64,000 bases of DNA from Rhodococcus sp. HM1. GTDB taxonomy: Bacteria > Actinomycetota > Actinomycetes > Mycobacteriales > Mycobacteriaceae. The notes below the pieces were generated by a model. The model had not been told where the DNA came from, ran no database searches, and saw only the letters and a program-made list of their open reading frames with translations. Position numbers and translations under genes: made by a program. The DNA lies in assembly GCF_023218075.1 (NCBI RefSeq), contig NZ_JALPTB010000029.1, forward strand, positions 1-64,000. Direction: 5' to 3'. Positions 17,597-28,824 of the stretch are shown piece after piece. The first letter of the stretch is position 1; each line of letters starts with the position of its first letter.

Positions 17597-17630
17597 GAGG
17601 CCCGGAGGAAAAACCCTCCGGGCCTCGTCG
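17593..17630. terminator. Bidirectional hairpin terminator between bsaP and the cutinase gene
   Basis: A 16-bp perfect stem (5' arm 17593-17608, 3' arm 17615-17630, core GAGGCCCGGAGG/CCTCCGGGCCTC) closes a 6-nt A-rich loop. It lies between two convergent genes. There is no T tract, as is usual in high-GC actinobacteria. Confidence 0.8.
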
Positions 17631-17657
17631 TCGTTCGGTGCGGCGCTGCCGTTCCGC

Positions 17658-19406
17658 TCAGCGCTGCTGCGGCGGAACCGGGGTCGTCGTGGTGGGAGCG
17701 ACGGTCGTGGTGCGGGTCGTCGTCGACGTGGCCGGTGCGGTCTCCGTCGTCTCGGTCGTGGTGGTTCCGGACGTGGTGGTCTCGGTCGTGGTGGTCCCGG
17801 TCGTGGCGGTTTCGGTCACCGTCTCCGGGGTCGCGGTCGGGGTGGCTGCCGCCGGATCGGTGGCGGCCGGTGCCACAGCGGTGTCGGCGACCGGCGCCGG
17901 GGCGGCATCCGACGTTCCCGTGGTGGTGGTTCCCGAGGTGGACGGGGTGGTGCCTCCCGGGGTGGTGCCGGGCTCGGTGGTCACCGCGTCGGTGCCCGGG
18001 GTTGTCGTGGTGCTCGTCGTGGTCTCGGAGGTGGTCTCCGCGGTCACCGCGAGCGCGTCCGCGGAGGCGCTCTTCGCGGTGGACTTGGGCAGTTCACCCT
18101 TGTCGGCCTGTTCGGCCAGGTGGGTGAGCCACTGGGCGGCGTATTCGGCCGAGGTCAGCGGCTTGCCGTTCGCCGCGTCCGCGTCGCGCCAGTAGTCGAA
18201 GTGGTGTCCGCTGACCTCGCCGAGGGTCTGCTGGTAGGGATCGCTCAGCGCGACCGGGATGGTGTTCGCGTTGTCCGCGATGAAGCCGATGATCTCGTTG
18301 CGCACCTTCGTGGGCAGATACACCAGGTTCTCCGCCGCGCTGAGCTGGAGCTCCGTGTCGGCGGCGACGTCCGTCGGCTGGGTCGGCGTGTAGCTGGGAT
18401 CGGACACCTTGATCAGCACGTCGAGGAAGGTCTCGTCGGACTGCATCCAGTTGCCCTGCGCCTGGATGTCGGCGAACGCGAGCATCGCGACGCGGCCGAT
18501 CGTGACCGCCAGGTCCTGGCCGGTCGCCAGGGTGAGGCCTTCGTCCTGCATCCGGTCGATGTTGAGCTGCCGGCCGACGTTCGAGGCGAGCTGGAGCAGC
18601 GCGATGTTCTCCGGGGCGTCGCACGTGAAGTCGCCCTCGGAGCAGAACGAGGCGATCCTGCCGTCCAGCGCGCCGAAGCCGCCGCTGGTGTCCGTCGCGA
18701 TGCCGCTGCCGTCGGCGCTCGTGTTCCCGGACTGGTAGGGGCGGTTGTATCCGTCGGGATTGCGGAACGGATCCTGCGCGCCGGGGAACGGACCCTCGCC
18801 CGCGGTGCGGCCCGCGTCGGCGAGGATGACGACACCGACCACGTAGTTCGGGTCGACGATGTCGTACGAGCCGTCCTCGTTCGGTTTCTGGTTGCCGATC
18901 TCCATCGCGGCGCGGCGGGCCACGTCGGCGCCCTCGCTGTATCCGACGATCGCGAACTGCGTGTTCGGGCACTCGGCGCGGATCGCCTTCATCACGGTCT
19001 GGGCGTTGTCGACGCCCGTCTCGACCGCGTCCTCGTAGGTCGCCATGTGCGCTGGATATTCGACGTAGAACGCGGCGTAGTCCTTGCCGGCGTCGCGCGG
19101 GGCGTTGACCACCGGGTCGACCCAGGGGCTGTTGTAGTCCCCGGACATCGCGGCGGGCAGCGTCGTGCCGTCGGGCGTGGTGAGCATGGCGTGCTGACCG
19201 GTGCGCGGGGTGTCGGTCCGGCCGCCGATGGCGATGCTCACCATGTCGTGGCATTCGTTGGTCATCGCGACCAGAGCGGTGTCCGTTCTGACCGGCGTGT
19301 CGGTCCCCGTCACGGCGACCGCCACCAGCGCCGCCACTCCCAACACTGCCGGAGCCGCCAGGCCCGCTGCGATCCGCCGTCGGTGCGACGCCGTCTGCTC
19401 TGCCAT
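17658..19406 (-). CDS. Cutinase-family secreted protein with Thr-rich C-terminal tail
   Basis: A 582-residue protein. An N-terminal signal/anchor (residues 10-33) precedes a cutinase-like domain (about 45-330). The nucleophile elbow is GYSEGAD near 155, two Cys (NECHDM and AECPNT) flank it in the usual disulfide positions, and an Asp/His pair could complete the triad. A helical region follows to about 430. The last 140 residues are Thr/Ala/Pro/Ser rich (runs such as TTTTE) and probably span or attach to the cell wall. In mycolata, such proteins hydrolyse lipid esters at the envelope. The tail is low complexity and probably length-variable. Confidence 0.85.
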   Translation of the reverse strand: MAEQTASHRRRIAAGLAAPAVLGVAALVAVAVTGTDTPVRTDTALVAMTNECHDMVSIAIGGRTDTPRTGQHAMLTTPDGTTLPAAMSGDYNSPWVDPVVNAPRDAGKDYAAFYVEYPAHMATYEDAVETGVDNAQTVMKAIRAECPNTQFAIVGYSEGADVARRAAMEIGNQKPNEDGSYDIVDPNYVVGVVILADAGRTAGEGPFPGAQDPFRNPDGYNRPYQSGNTSADGSGIATDTSGGFGALDGRIASFCSEGDFTCDAPENIALLQLASNVGRQLNIDRMQDEGLTLATGQDLAVTIGRVAMLAFADIQAQGNWMQSDETFLDVLIKVSDPSYTPTQPTDVAADTELQLSAAENLVYLPTKVRNEIIGFIADNANTIPVALSDPYQQTLGEVSGHHFDYWRDADAANGKPLTSAEYAAQWLTHLAEQADKGELPKSTAKSASADALAVTAETTSETTTSTTTTPGTDAVTTEPGTTPGGTTPSTSGTTTTGTSDAAPAPVADTAVAPAATDPAAATPTATPETVTETATTGTTTTETTTSGTTTTETTETAPATSTTTRTTTVAPTTTTPVPPQQR

Positions 19407-19731
19407 ATCCGTCCAATCCGGTTGTGGTCACCCATCGACCACCCCGCAATGGGGTGCCCCCGCGTCACAGGGCATGTCGGCTGCCCCGGCGACGGCGTTA
19501 CATTTCCGCGGTCCGCGTCGCCGATCTGTGTCCGGTGCCAGGTGGTACCGGCTGCGGGCGAATGAGCGAAAACGCAGCGGCCCTGTGGCTTCGACTCGTA
19601 GGATGTCGGACGCGCCCAATGTTCCCTGAGGGCTACGCGGTGTGGCCTGATGGTTGCCGCGGGCTCTGCATCTCGATTTTGTCGTGGCACTGACCGTTGC
19701 ATGTCGAATACTGCACGGGAGGAACGAATCC
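19407..19731. other. Intergenic region, no gene recognised
   Basis: This is the upstream region of the cutinase gene and of the decayed radical SAM gene. The only structure noticed is a short hairpin CACCCC-GCAAT-GGGGTG at 19440-19456. GGGAGGAAC at 19718-19726 could serve as ribosome binding site for the GTG at 19732. Confidence 0.4.
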
Positions 19732-20357
19732 GTGGCCGATGACGACAACCCGACCCGAGCGCCCTTCTCCGTGCCGCCGAAAGTCTCTGGGCCGGCTGGT
19801 TTTGCTGGGAGAGCCCGGACGGCTCCGGACTGTGAGATCTGGTTCACCATCGGGCAGGCGTGGCCGCGGATCCCGGCCGAGGCGTATGCACTCGGCCGCC
19901 GGAAAATTCAGTTCATCGGAGGGGAGCCGCAGCTCAATCCGGCATTCGGCCGACTGCTGCGCCGGAGTATCGACGTCGGATTCGATTTCGTCGAGGTGTT
20001 CACCAACCTCACGCGGCTCGACGAGGCGACCCTCGAATTCTCCGCAGCCAACGGAATCCATTTCGCCACCTCGGTCTACTCGGGCGATCCCGCGGTCCAC
20101 GACACCGTCACACAGGTTCGGGGGAGTCATCGGCGCACGACCGGAAACCTGCGCCGGCTGATCGAACGGAAGGTGCCGACCCGTGCGGCGGTACTGGCGA
20201 TCGACAATGACACCGCGGGGTTCCGAGGATCGAAGCCGAAGTCTGTTTCCCGGCACGCTGCCCCCGGTCGTGCAACCCGGACCTGGGCTGTCCGTGCGAG
20301 CCGCTGTTGTGCACACAGTCGTGTGATCCCGAGGGGCCGGAGGAAGTGACCGAGTGA
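19732..20357 (+). pseudogene. Decayed radical SAM protein
   Basis: From a GTG at 19732 the frame enters a radical SAM-like core: RRKIQFIGGEPQLNPAFGRL, VFTNLTRLDEATLEFSAANG, HFATSVYSGDPAVHD, VRGSHRRTTGNLRRLIERKV. The CxxxCxxC cluster motif that should precede the GGEP segment is missing; the protein jumps from CEIWFTIGQAW straight into it. After AIDNDTAG the homology stops. A Cys-rich tail (ARCPRSCNPDLGCPCEPLLC) continues in the next frame to a TGA at 20355-20357. Both an internal deletion and a frameshift are therefore present and SAM cleavage is not possible. It resembles SPASM-like radical SAM proteins of actinobacterial peptide-modification loci; no peptide precursor was seen. Confidence 0.65.
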
Positions 20358-20461
20358 AACGGACTCGTATCGCGGCGATTTCGGATGTGATGATCACCGG
20401 GGTCGGTGCGCGGTCTCGAATCATCCACTGCACCCGGATGTTCGATCAGGCGCGATCCATC

Positions 20462-21172
20462 TCAGCCGGGCGGACGCAGGGCGGCGAATTCGTCGGTGAC
20501 GCGCAGGCGTGAGTCGGTGAACCGGTAGAGGGCGGCGGGGCGGCCCCCGGTGCGTCCGGGCGGGGCTGTCGTACCGGTTGCGGTCAGCACGTTGCGGCGC
20601 TTGAGAACTCGCTGCAGGTTCGTCGTATCGACCTGGTAACCCAGTGCAGCGCAATAGATGTCGCGCAGTTCCGACATGGCGAACTCCGCGGGGGCCAGCC
20701 CGAATGCGATGTTCGTGTAGGACAGCTTCGCGGCCAGGCGGGCACGGGCGTTGTCGACCATCACGCCGTGGTCGAAGGACGTCTCCGGCAGGTGCGCCAC
20801 GGGGTGCCAGGCGGTGTCGTCGGGCAACTGCGGATCCGACGTGCTCGGTATCAGGCCGAGATAGGTGGACGCGATGGTACGGGGGCCGGGGATGCGGTGG
20901 GGGGCGGAGAACACCGACAACTGTTCGAGATGGGAGACCTCGCGCACATCCACCTTCTCGGCGAGCTGGCGGCGCGCAGAGGCGGTGAGGTCCTCGTCGT
21001 CGCGCAGCTGCCCACCGGGCAGCGACCAGGTCCCGGCCTCCGGATCCAGGGCCCGCTGCCAGAGCAGAACCGCCAGTTCCGGCCCGGTTGCGGGGTTCTC
21101 GGGGGTGGCCGGAAAGTGGCGAACCTGGAACACCACGATGAGCACTTCGTGATGAGTGTTACTATGTGGCAT
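20462..21172 (-). CDS. nrtR: NrtR-type Nudix-related transcriptional regulator of NAD synthesis
   Basis: A 236-residue protein. Residues 1-145 form a Nudix-like domain (WSLPGGQLRDDEDLTASARRQL), with the catalytic Nudix box altered as expected for a sensor of ADP-ribose or related NAD metabolites. Residues 150-236 form a winged helix (AMSELRDIYCAALGYQVD, LQRVLKRRNVL). NrtR represses NAD biosynthesis genes. It diverges from nadABC across an 8+7+8 inverted repeat. ATG 21172 directly abuts that repeat. Confidence 0.85.
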   Translation of the reverse strand: MPHSNTHHEVLIVVFQVRHFPATPENPATGPELAVLLWQRALDPEAGTWSLPGGQLRDDEDLTASARRQLAEKVDVREVSHLEQLSVFSAPHRIPGPRTIASTYLGLIPSTSDPQLPDDTAWHPVAHLPETSFDHGVMVDNARARLAAKLSYTNIAFGLAPAEFAMSELRDIYCAALGYQVDTTNLQRVLKRRNVLTATGTTAPPGRTGGRPAALYRFTDSRLRVTDEFAALRPPG

Positions 21173-21195
21173 GTTTTCGATCCTAAGTCGAAAAC
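21173..21195. promoter_or_regulatory. Candidate NrtR box
   Basis: GTTTTCGA (21173-21180) and its exact reverse complement TCGAAAAC (21188-21195) are separated by 7 bp. The repeat sits immediately upstream of the nrtR start and 57 bp upstream of nadA, as expected for an operator controlling both. Confidence 0.6.
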
Positions 21196-21252
21196 CCCCG
21201 AATACGGAAATCCGGGCGCAGCCCGCCCCGGATTGCACGAAGGAGCCAGTCC

Positions 21253-22284
21253 ATGACCACGATCGAGTGGGCGGGAGCCGCCGCAATCGTCGACGGCCCC
21301 GGTGGCTACGCCGGCATCGACGCGACGCCGGAGTGGGCCGAGGAGGTCCGTCGGCTGGCCCGCGAGCGCAACGCGACGCTGCTGGCGCACAACTACCAGC
21401 TGCCTGCCATCCAGGACATCGCAGATCACGTCGGTGACTCCCTCGCGCTCTCGCGCATCGCTGCCGAGGCGGAGGAGGACACCATCGTCTTCTGTGGCGT
21501 GCACTTCATGGCCGAGACCGCGAAGATCCTCAGCCCGAACAAGACAGTGCTGATCCCGGACGAGCGCGCCGGCTGCTCGCTCGCGGACTCGATCACCGCA
21601 GATCAGCTGCGCGAATGGAAAGCCGAGTACCCGGACGCCGTCGTCGTCTCGTACGTCAACACCACCGCCGAGGTCAAGGGCCTGACCGACATCTGCTGCA
21701 CGTCCTCGAACGCGGTCGACGTCGTCGCCTCCATCGACCCCGACCGTGAGGTGCTGTTCCTGCCCGACCAGTTCCTCGGTGCCCACGTCAAGCGCGTCAC
21801 CGGCCGCGAGAACATGCACATCTGGGCCGGCGAATGCCACGTCCACGCCGGCATCAACGGCGAGGAACTGGCCGCCCAGGCCAAGTCGCACCCGGACGCG
21901 GACCTGTTCGTCCACCCCGAATGCGGCTGCGCCACCTCCGCCCTCTACCTGGCCGGGGAAGGCTTCGTGCCTGACGACAAGGTCAAGATCCTCTCGACCG
22001 GCGGCATGATCGACGCCGCGCGCGCGACCGGCGCCAAGCAGGTCCTCGTCGCCACCGAGGTCGGCATGCTCCACCAGCTCCGCAAGGCCGCACCGGGCAT
22101 CGACTTCCAGGCGGTCAACGACCGCGCCTCCTGCCCGTACATGAAGATGATCACCCCCGCCTCCCTGCTGCGTTGCCTGCGCGAGGGCAAGGACGAGGTG
22201 CACGTGGACCCGGCCGTCGCCGAGCGTGCCCGCCTGTCCGTGCAGCGGATGATCGCCATCGGCAATCCCGGCGGCGGCGAGTGA
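21253..22284 (+). CDS. nadA: Quinolinate synthase
   Basis: A 343-residue [4Fe-4S] enzyme condensing iminoaspartate with dihydroxyacetone phosphate to quinolinate. Conserved segments include [20 protein letters not shown], the Cys of [33 protein letters not shown] and the third Cys in RASCPYMKM. An AAGGAG ribosome binding site precedes ATG 21253. First gene of nadA-nadB-nadC; its stop overlaps the nadB GTG. Confidence 0.95.
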   Translation: MTTIEWAGAAAIVDGPGGYAGIDATPEWAEEVRRLARERNATLLAHNYQLPAIQDIADHVGDSLALSRIAAEAEEDTIVFCGVHFMAETAKILSPNKTVLIPDERAGCSLADSITADQLREWKAEYPDAVVVSYVNTTAEVKGLTDICCTSSNAVDVVASIDPDREVLFLPDQFLGAHVKRVTGRENMHIWAGECHVHAGINGEELAAQAKSHPDADLFVHPECGCATSALYLAGEGFVPDDKVKILSTGGMIDAARATGAKQVLVATEVGMLHQLRKAAPGIDFQAVNDRASCPYMKMITPASLLRCLREGKDEVHVDPAVAERARLSVQRMIAIGNPGGGE

Positions 22285-23852
22285 CGACGCCTACGGGGGT
22301 CGGCGTGGGCTGGGAGGCCCGCGCCGACCTGGTGGTCGTGGGCGGCGGGGTTGCGGGACTGACCGCGGCCCGCGCGGCCGCGCGGCGCGGCCTGACCGTG
22401 CTCACCCTCAGCAAGGGCGGCCCCACCGACACCTCCACCCAGTACGCGCAGGGCGGCATCGCCGTGGTCGCCCCGACCGGCGACAGCGTCGACTCGCACG
22501 TCGCCGACACCCTCGCCGCCGGTGGTGGCCTGTGTGACGAGGACGCGGTCCGTTCCATCGTCAGCGCCGGCCCGCACGCCGTCGCCGCGCTCACCGATCT
22601 CGGTGCCGTCTTCGACCGCGGCCGCGACGGGGACGTCGCCCGCACCCGCGAGGGCGGGCACTCGACCCGGCGCATCATCCACGCCGGCGGCGACGCCACC
22701 GGCATGGAGGTGCAGCGCGCGCTCAACGCCGCGAGCCTGCCCGTGTTGTTCGGGGCTGCGGCCGCCCGGATCCTCACCGATGCGCGCGGCGTCACCGGAG
22801 TCCTCGTCCTCGACGAGCGCGGCCTCGGCGTCGTGCACACCCCCGCCGTGCTGCTCGCCACCGGTGGGCTGGGCCAGCTGTATGCGTGCAGCACCAATCC
22901 GGCCGGTGCCACCGCCGACGGCATCGCACTGGCGCTGCACGCCGGTGCCGCGGTCGCGGACGTCGAATTCGTGCAGTTCCACCCGACCGTGCTGTACGCG
23001 CGGGGCGGCGAGGGCCGGCGCCCGCTCATCAGCGAGGCGGTCCGCGGCGAGGGCGCACGCCTCGTCGATTCCCACGGGGCCTCGATCACCGCGGGGGTGC
23101 ACCCGCTGGGTGATCTCGCACCCCGCGACGTGGTCTCCCGTGCCATCGCCGAGCGGCTCGCCGTGCTGGGGGAGGAGCACGTGTTCCTCGACGCGCGGCA
23201 CCTCGACGGTTTCGCCGAACGGTTCCCCACGATCACCGCCTCGTGCCTGGCCGTCGGTCTCGACCCGGCCGACGACCTGATCCCGGTCGCCCCGGCCGCG
23301 CACTACTCGTGCGGCGGCGTCGTCACCGACGTGCACGGCCGCACCGCGGTGCCCGGCCTGTACGCCGCCGGGGAGGTCGCCCGCACCGGCCTGCACGGTG
23401 CGAACCGGCTGGCCTCGAACAGCCTCCTCGAAGGACTCGTGCTCGGCGAACGCGCCGGGCACGCCGCCGCCGAGGAACGCGCCGGCCTGCGCGTGGAAGC
23501 GACCGACGCGGCGCTGCCGGCCCGCCGGCGTGCCGACCGCGCGACCCTGCAGGCCCTGATGACGCGCCACGCCCCGGTCGTCCGCGACGACGCCGGACTC
23601 GCCGCGGCCCAGGCCGGTCTCCTGGACGCCGGGCACAGCCTGTGCACCGACACCACCGCGCTCGAGGACGCGGCGCTGACCGTCACCGCGGACGCACTGC
23701 TCGTCGCGGCCCGCGCCCGCACCGAGAGCCGCGGTTGCCACACCCGCAGCGACTGCCCCGACACCGATCCGGCACAGGCGCGCAGCCTCGAAATCCGCCT
23801 GGTCGACGGCGATGTCGACCTGACCGTCCCCACCCTGACAGGAGTGCGTTAG
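22281..23852 (+). CDS. nadB: L-aspartate oxidase
   Basis: A 523-residue flavoprotein oxidising L-aspartate to iminoaspartate for NadA. The N-terminal FAD-binding GGGVAGL is near residue 20, followed by [11 protein letters not shown] and [19 protein letters not shown] of the fumarate reductase/aspartate oxidase family. [10 protein letters not shown] and [15 protein letters not shown] lie in the C-terminal part. The GTG start overlaps the nadA stop (GTGA). Confidence 0.95.
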   Translation: MTTPTGVGVGWEARADLVVVGGGVAGLTAARAAARRGLTVLTLSKGGPTDTSTQYAQGGIAVVAPTGDSVDSHVADTLAAGGGLCDEDAVRSIVSAGPHAVAALTDLGAVFDRGRDGDVARTREGGHSTRRIIHAGGDATGMEVQRALNAASLPVLFGAAAARILTDARGVTGVLVLDERGLGVVHTPAVLLATGGLGQLYACSTNPAGATADGIALALHAGAAVADVEFVQFHPTVLYARGGEGRRPLISEAVRGEGARLVDSHGASITAGVHPLGDLAPRDVVSRAIAERLAVLGEEHVFLDARHLDGFAERFPTITASCLAVGLDPADDLIPVAPAAHYSCGGVVTDVHGRTAVPGLYAAGEVARTGLHGANRLASNSLLEGLVLGERAGHAAAEERAGLRVEATDAALPARRRADRATLQALMTRHAPVVRDDAGLAAAQAGLLDAGHSLCTDTTALEDAALTVTADALLVAARARTESRGCHTRSDCPDTDPAQARSLEIRLVDGDVDLTVPTLTGVR

Positions 23853-23855
23853 ACA

Positions 23856-24722
23856 ATGGCCACCGAGCTGCCCGAAGGCCTCGACCGCGACGAGATCCTC
23901 ACCCTGATCCGCGTCGCGCTCGACGAGGACCTGCGTTACGGCGCCGACGTCACGTCCGAAGCGACGGTGCCGGCGGACGCGGTCGCGACCGCGGCGGTGG
24001 TGCCGCGCTCACCGGGCACGATCGCCGGTGTCGACGCGGGTCTGATGGTCCTCGACGAGGTGATCGGCGACGGCAACTACCAGGTGCTCGACCGGGTCCA
24101 GGACGGGCATCGGGTGCAGGCCGGTGAGCCGGTGCTCATCGTCGAGGCGCCGACGCGGGGCCTGCTCACCGCCGAGCGCACCATGCTGAACCTGATGTGC
24201 CACATGTCCGGCATCGCCACCGCGACCGCGCACTGGGTGGACGCGGTCGCCGGGACCGAGGCGAAGATCCGCGACAGCCGCAAGACGCTGCCCGGACTGC
24301 GCGCCCTGCAGAAGTACTCGGTGCGTGTCGGCGGCGGCGTCAACCACCGCATGGGTCTCGGCGACGAGGCCCTCATCAAGGACAACCACGTCGCCGCTGC
24401 CGGCTCGGTGGTCGCGGCGCTGCGCGCGGTGCGTGCGCACGCCCCGGGCATCCCGTGCGAGGTCGAGGTCGACAGCCTCGAACAGTTCGACGAGGTGCTC
24501 GCCGAGAAGGCCGAGCTGATCCTGCTCGACAACTTCCCGGTGTGGCAGACGCAGATCGCGGTGCAGCGCCGCAACACCCACGCGCCGCAGACCCGGCTCG
24601 AATCGTCCGGTGGGCTGACCCTCGAGGTCGCCGCGGACTACGCGCGTACCGGCGTCGACTACCTCGCGGTCGGGGCGCTCACGCACTCGGTGACGGTGCT
24701 CGATCTCGGCCTGGACATGTAA
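23856..24722 (+). CDS. nadC: Nicotinate-nucleotide pyrophosphorylase (quinolinate phosphoribosyltransferase)
   Basis: A 288-residue enzyme converting quinolinate and PRPP to nicotinate mononucleotide. It shows TAERTMLNLMCHMSGIAT, KIRDSRKTLPGLRALQKYSV and GGGVNHRMGL, which hold the substrate-binding Arg/Lys/His residues, and ESSGGLTLE near the end. It starts 3 bp after nadB, so the three NAD genes form one operon under the candidate NrtR box. Confidence 0.95.
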   Translation: MATELPEGLDRDEILTLIRVALDEDLRYGADVTSEATVPADAVATAAVVPRSPGTIAGVDAGLMVLDEVIGDGNYQVLDRVQDGHRVQAGEPVLIVEAPTRGLLTAERTMLNLMCHMSGIATATAHWVDAVAGTEAKIRDSRKTLPGLRALQKYSVRVGGGVNHRMGLGDEALIKDNHVAAAGSVVAALRAVRAHAPGIPCEVEVDSLEQFDEVLAEKAELILLDNFPVWQTQIAVQRRNTHAPQTRLESSGGLTLEVAADYARTGVDYLAVGALTHSVTVLDLGLDM

Positions 24723-24846
24723 CACCGGTTCGGGCGTCGATCCGGCGCGAATCTTCCTCCGCGCCAGGCGAAGTGAGCGGAGTCGACCGCGGTGACGAGA
24801 GCTCGGCACCGCGGCCGCTGTCCTGATACAGGGTGCAGGCCGGTGG

Positions 24847-26529
24847 TCAGTCGGCGGGAAGGTCGCGCACGTACCGGCCGGGGGCAGCCTCGAGCGGCGG
24901 ATACCGGTCGCTGCCGGGTGCGGCGGGTGCAGCGGTCTCCTCTCCGCTGCGGGCGATTGCCCAGTCCGCCCAGGCCTCCCACCAGCTGCCCTGCTGTCGT
25001 TCGGCGTGCTCGAGCCAGGTGTCCGGATCCGGGCCCGGTGTGCCGCCGGTCCAGTAGTGGGCCTTGGGGTTGCCGGGCGGGTTGACCAGGCTGGCGATGT
25101 GCCCGGAGAAGCTGAGCACGAACTCGGTGTCGCCGCCGAGCAATTGGGTGGTGCGGTAGCAGCTGCGCCACGCGGTCAGGTGATCGGCGATGGCACCGGA
25201 GACGAAGGTGGGCACGGTGATCGACTTCAGGTCCACCGGCGTGTCCAGCACGGTGAGCCCGCCCGGCTCGACGAGGAGATTGTCGCGGAAGATGTCGAGG
25301 AACTGACCGTGCAGGGCGCCGGGCAGGTTGGTGCCGTCGGCGTTCCAGGCGAGGATGTCGAACGCCGGCGGGGTGCGTCCCATCAGGTAGTTGTTGACGA
25401 CGTAGTTGAACACCAGATCGTTCGGACGCATCCAGGTGAACGCCGAGCCCATGTCCCGGGCGCTGATCAGGCCCTTGCGGCGTGAGCGGCCCTTCGCGAA
25501 CCGGACCAGCGCGGGGCGCGCGAACGCGCCGAGCAAGGCCGGGTTACCGAAGTCGAGCATCGTCACCGCGTACGCCATGCTGTGCACCCGGTCATCGCCC
25601 TGAGCGGCGAGATGGTTGAGCGCCGTGGTGGCGAGGATGCCGCCGGCGCAGAACCCGATCAGGTTCACGTCGTCGCTGCCGGTGATCTCCCGCACCTCGT
25701 CGATCGCCCGGAGTATCCGCGCGGCGTAGGTGTCCATGTCCCAGTCGCCCTGCTCGGCGCTGGGATTGCGCCACGACAGCATGAAGGTCTGCAGGCCCCG
25801 GCCGACGTTGTACTCGACGAAGCTGCGTCCCGGCCGCAGGTCCAGGAAGTAGTACCGGCCGATCGGTGGCGGCACCACCAGCACCGGCCGGCTGCGCACC
25901 GTGGTCGTGGTGGGGGTGTATTGGATCACCTCGCCGACCGGGTCGCGGGAGACCACCGCTCCCGGGGTCACCGCGAGGTCCTTACCGACGGTGAAGGCGT
26001 CGCGCGGCACCATCGACGGCATGCCCCGGTTCTCGATCACATCGGTGACGAAATGCTTGGTGCCGCGCACCAGACTGAGTCCGGCGGTGTCGAACGCTTC
26101 CTTCAGTGCCGCGGGGTTGGTCCACAGGTAGTTCGTCGGGGCCAGGGCCGCGGTGAGGATGTCGGCGGCGAATTTGGCCTCGGCCGCCCGGCGCGCGTCG
26201 ATCGCGCGGCCGACGTCGTCGACCACGCCGTCGACGGCGCCCGTGGCCGCCAGGTAGGTCTGTTCGAGTCGGTGGTAGGCCGGGTGTGTATCCCATGCCG
26301 GGTCGGTGAACCGGCGATCGCCCTTGGCCGGGGCCACCGTCGACCGGCCGACGGCGATCTTCGCCAGTTCCTTGCCGAACGCGGCGCTGTGCCGGGCCAC
26401 TGTCCGTCCGTGGCCGAACACATCGGCCAGGGCACCGAGGGCCATCCCGAGCCCAGGGGGTGCGACGTCCTCGCCACCGCCGATCGATTCCTCGACGTCG
26501 TCCCTGATCACGGGTCGTGTCTGGGTCAT
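24847..26529 (-). CDS. phaC: PHA/PHB synthase family protein
   Basis: A 560-residue PhaC-type enzyme, with the N-terminal helical region to about 180 and an alpha/beta hydrolase core. The lipase-like box is GFCAGG, with Cys as nucleophile, near residue 300. FSGHIASLVNPPGNPKAHYW supplies the His and the class I/III C-terminal signature, and WWEAWADW is typical. It polymerises (R)-3-hydroxyacyl-CoA to polyester granules. ATG 26529 has GAAGGGAG upstream. It is monocistronic here; a second homologue lies at 38473-40161. Confidence 0.9.
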   Translation of the reverse strand: MTQTRPVIRDDVEESIGGGEDVAPPGLGMALGALADVFGHGRTVARHSAAFGKELAKIAVGRSTVAPAKGDRRFTDPAWDTHPAYHRLEQTYLAATGAVDGVVDDVGRAIDARRAAEAKFAADILTAALAPTNYLWTNPAALKEAFDTAGLSLVRGTKHFVTDVIENRGMPSMVPRDAFTVGKDLAVTPGAVVSRDPVGEVIQYTPTTTTVRSRPVLVVPPPIGRYYFLDLRPGRSFVEYNVGRGLQTFMLSWRNPSAEQGDWDMDTYAARILRAIDEVREITGSDDVNLIGFCAGGILATTALNHLAAQGDDRVHSMAYAVTMLDFGNPALLGAFARPALVRFAKGRSRRKGLISARDMGSAFTWMRPNDLVFNYVVNNYLMGRTPPAFDILAWNADGTNLPGALHGQFLDIFRDNLLVEPGGLTVLDTPVDLKSITVPTFVSGAIADHLTAWRSCYRTTQLLGGDTEFVLSFSGHIASLVNPPGNPKAHYWTGGTPGPDPDTWLEHAERQQGSWWEAWADWAIARSGEETAAPAAPGSDRYPPLEAAPGRYVRDLPAD

Positions 26530-26626
26530 CGCGGGTCTCCCTTCGACACCTGAATTGTCGCACCGCATAGGTGCCGTGGCGGCCGACGATATCGAATTGC
26601 ATTACAAGACAGCACATTCAAGCAGT

Positions 26627-26740
26627 ATGTATCTCGACGCGGAGGAGCTCGGCGCGACGTTCCGGACGACGGAAGCAGCGGTGTACGAATGGATATCGAC
26701 AGCACCAGGGTGCGATCTCGGCGATGCCCAATCCGCGTGA
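26627..26740 (+). CDS. 37-residue HTH-like ORF, possibly a remnant
   Basis: The short frame reads MYLDAEELGATFRTTEAAVY followed by EWISTAPGCDLG and stops at 26740. The first part resembles the helix-turn-helix of excisionase/MerR-like proteins (EELGATFRTTEAAVYEWIS). No ribosome binding site is obvious and the protein is shorter than a full winged helix. Either a tiny regulator or the 5' scrap of a larger gene. Confidence 0.25.
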   Translation: MYLDAEELGATFRTTEAAVYEWISTAPGCDLGDAQSA

Positions 26741-26775
26741 CCACGAAACATCCATCGTGACCACGAAACATCCAT
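26736..26775. repeat. Perfect 20-bp tandem duplication
   Basis: CGTGACCACGAAACATCCAT occurs at 26736-26755 and again at 26756-26775 without a gap. The first copy overlaps the end of the 37-codon ORF. Confidence 0.85.
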
Positions 26776-26851
26776 CACGGCAACGCAAGTCCCTGAAGGC
26801 GCACCGTCGGTGCGGACCCTGGTGGGAGACCCGGGCCGGCAACGGTGTTAG

Positions 26852-28696
<1,845 letters not shown>

Positions 28697-28824
28697 GGGT
28701 TCGCCGGCGGAACGGGACGGCGGCAGGGTCGGGTCGGCGAGGACGCCGGGCGTGTCCGGCGAGGTCACGCCGCCGACGACAGGTGGTACTTGCCGACGGG
28801 CCGGGCCGGGCACAGAGTGGAACG

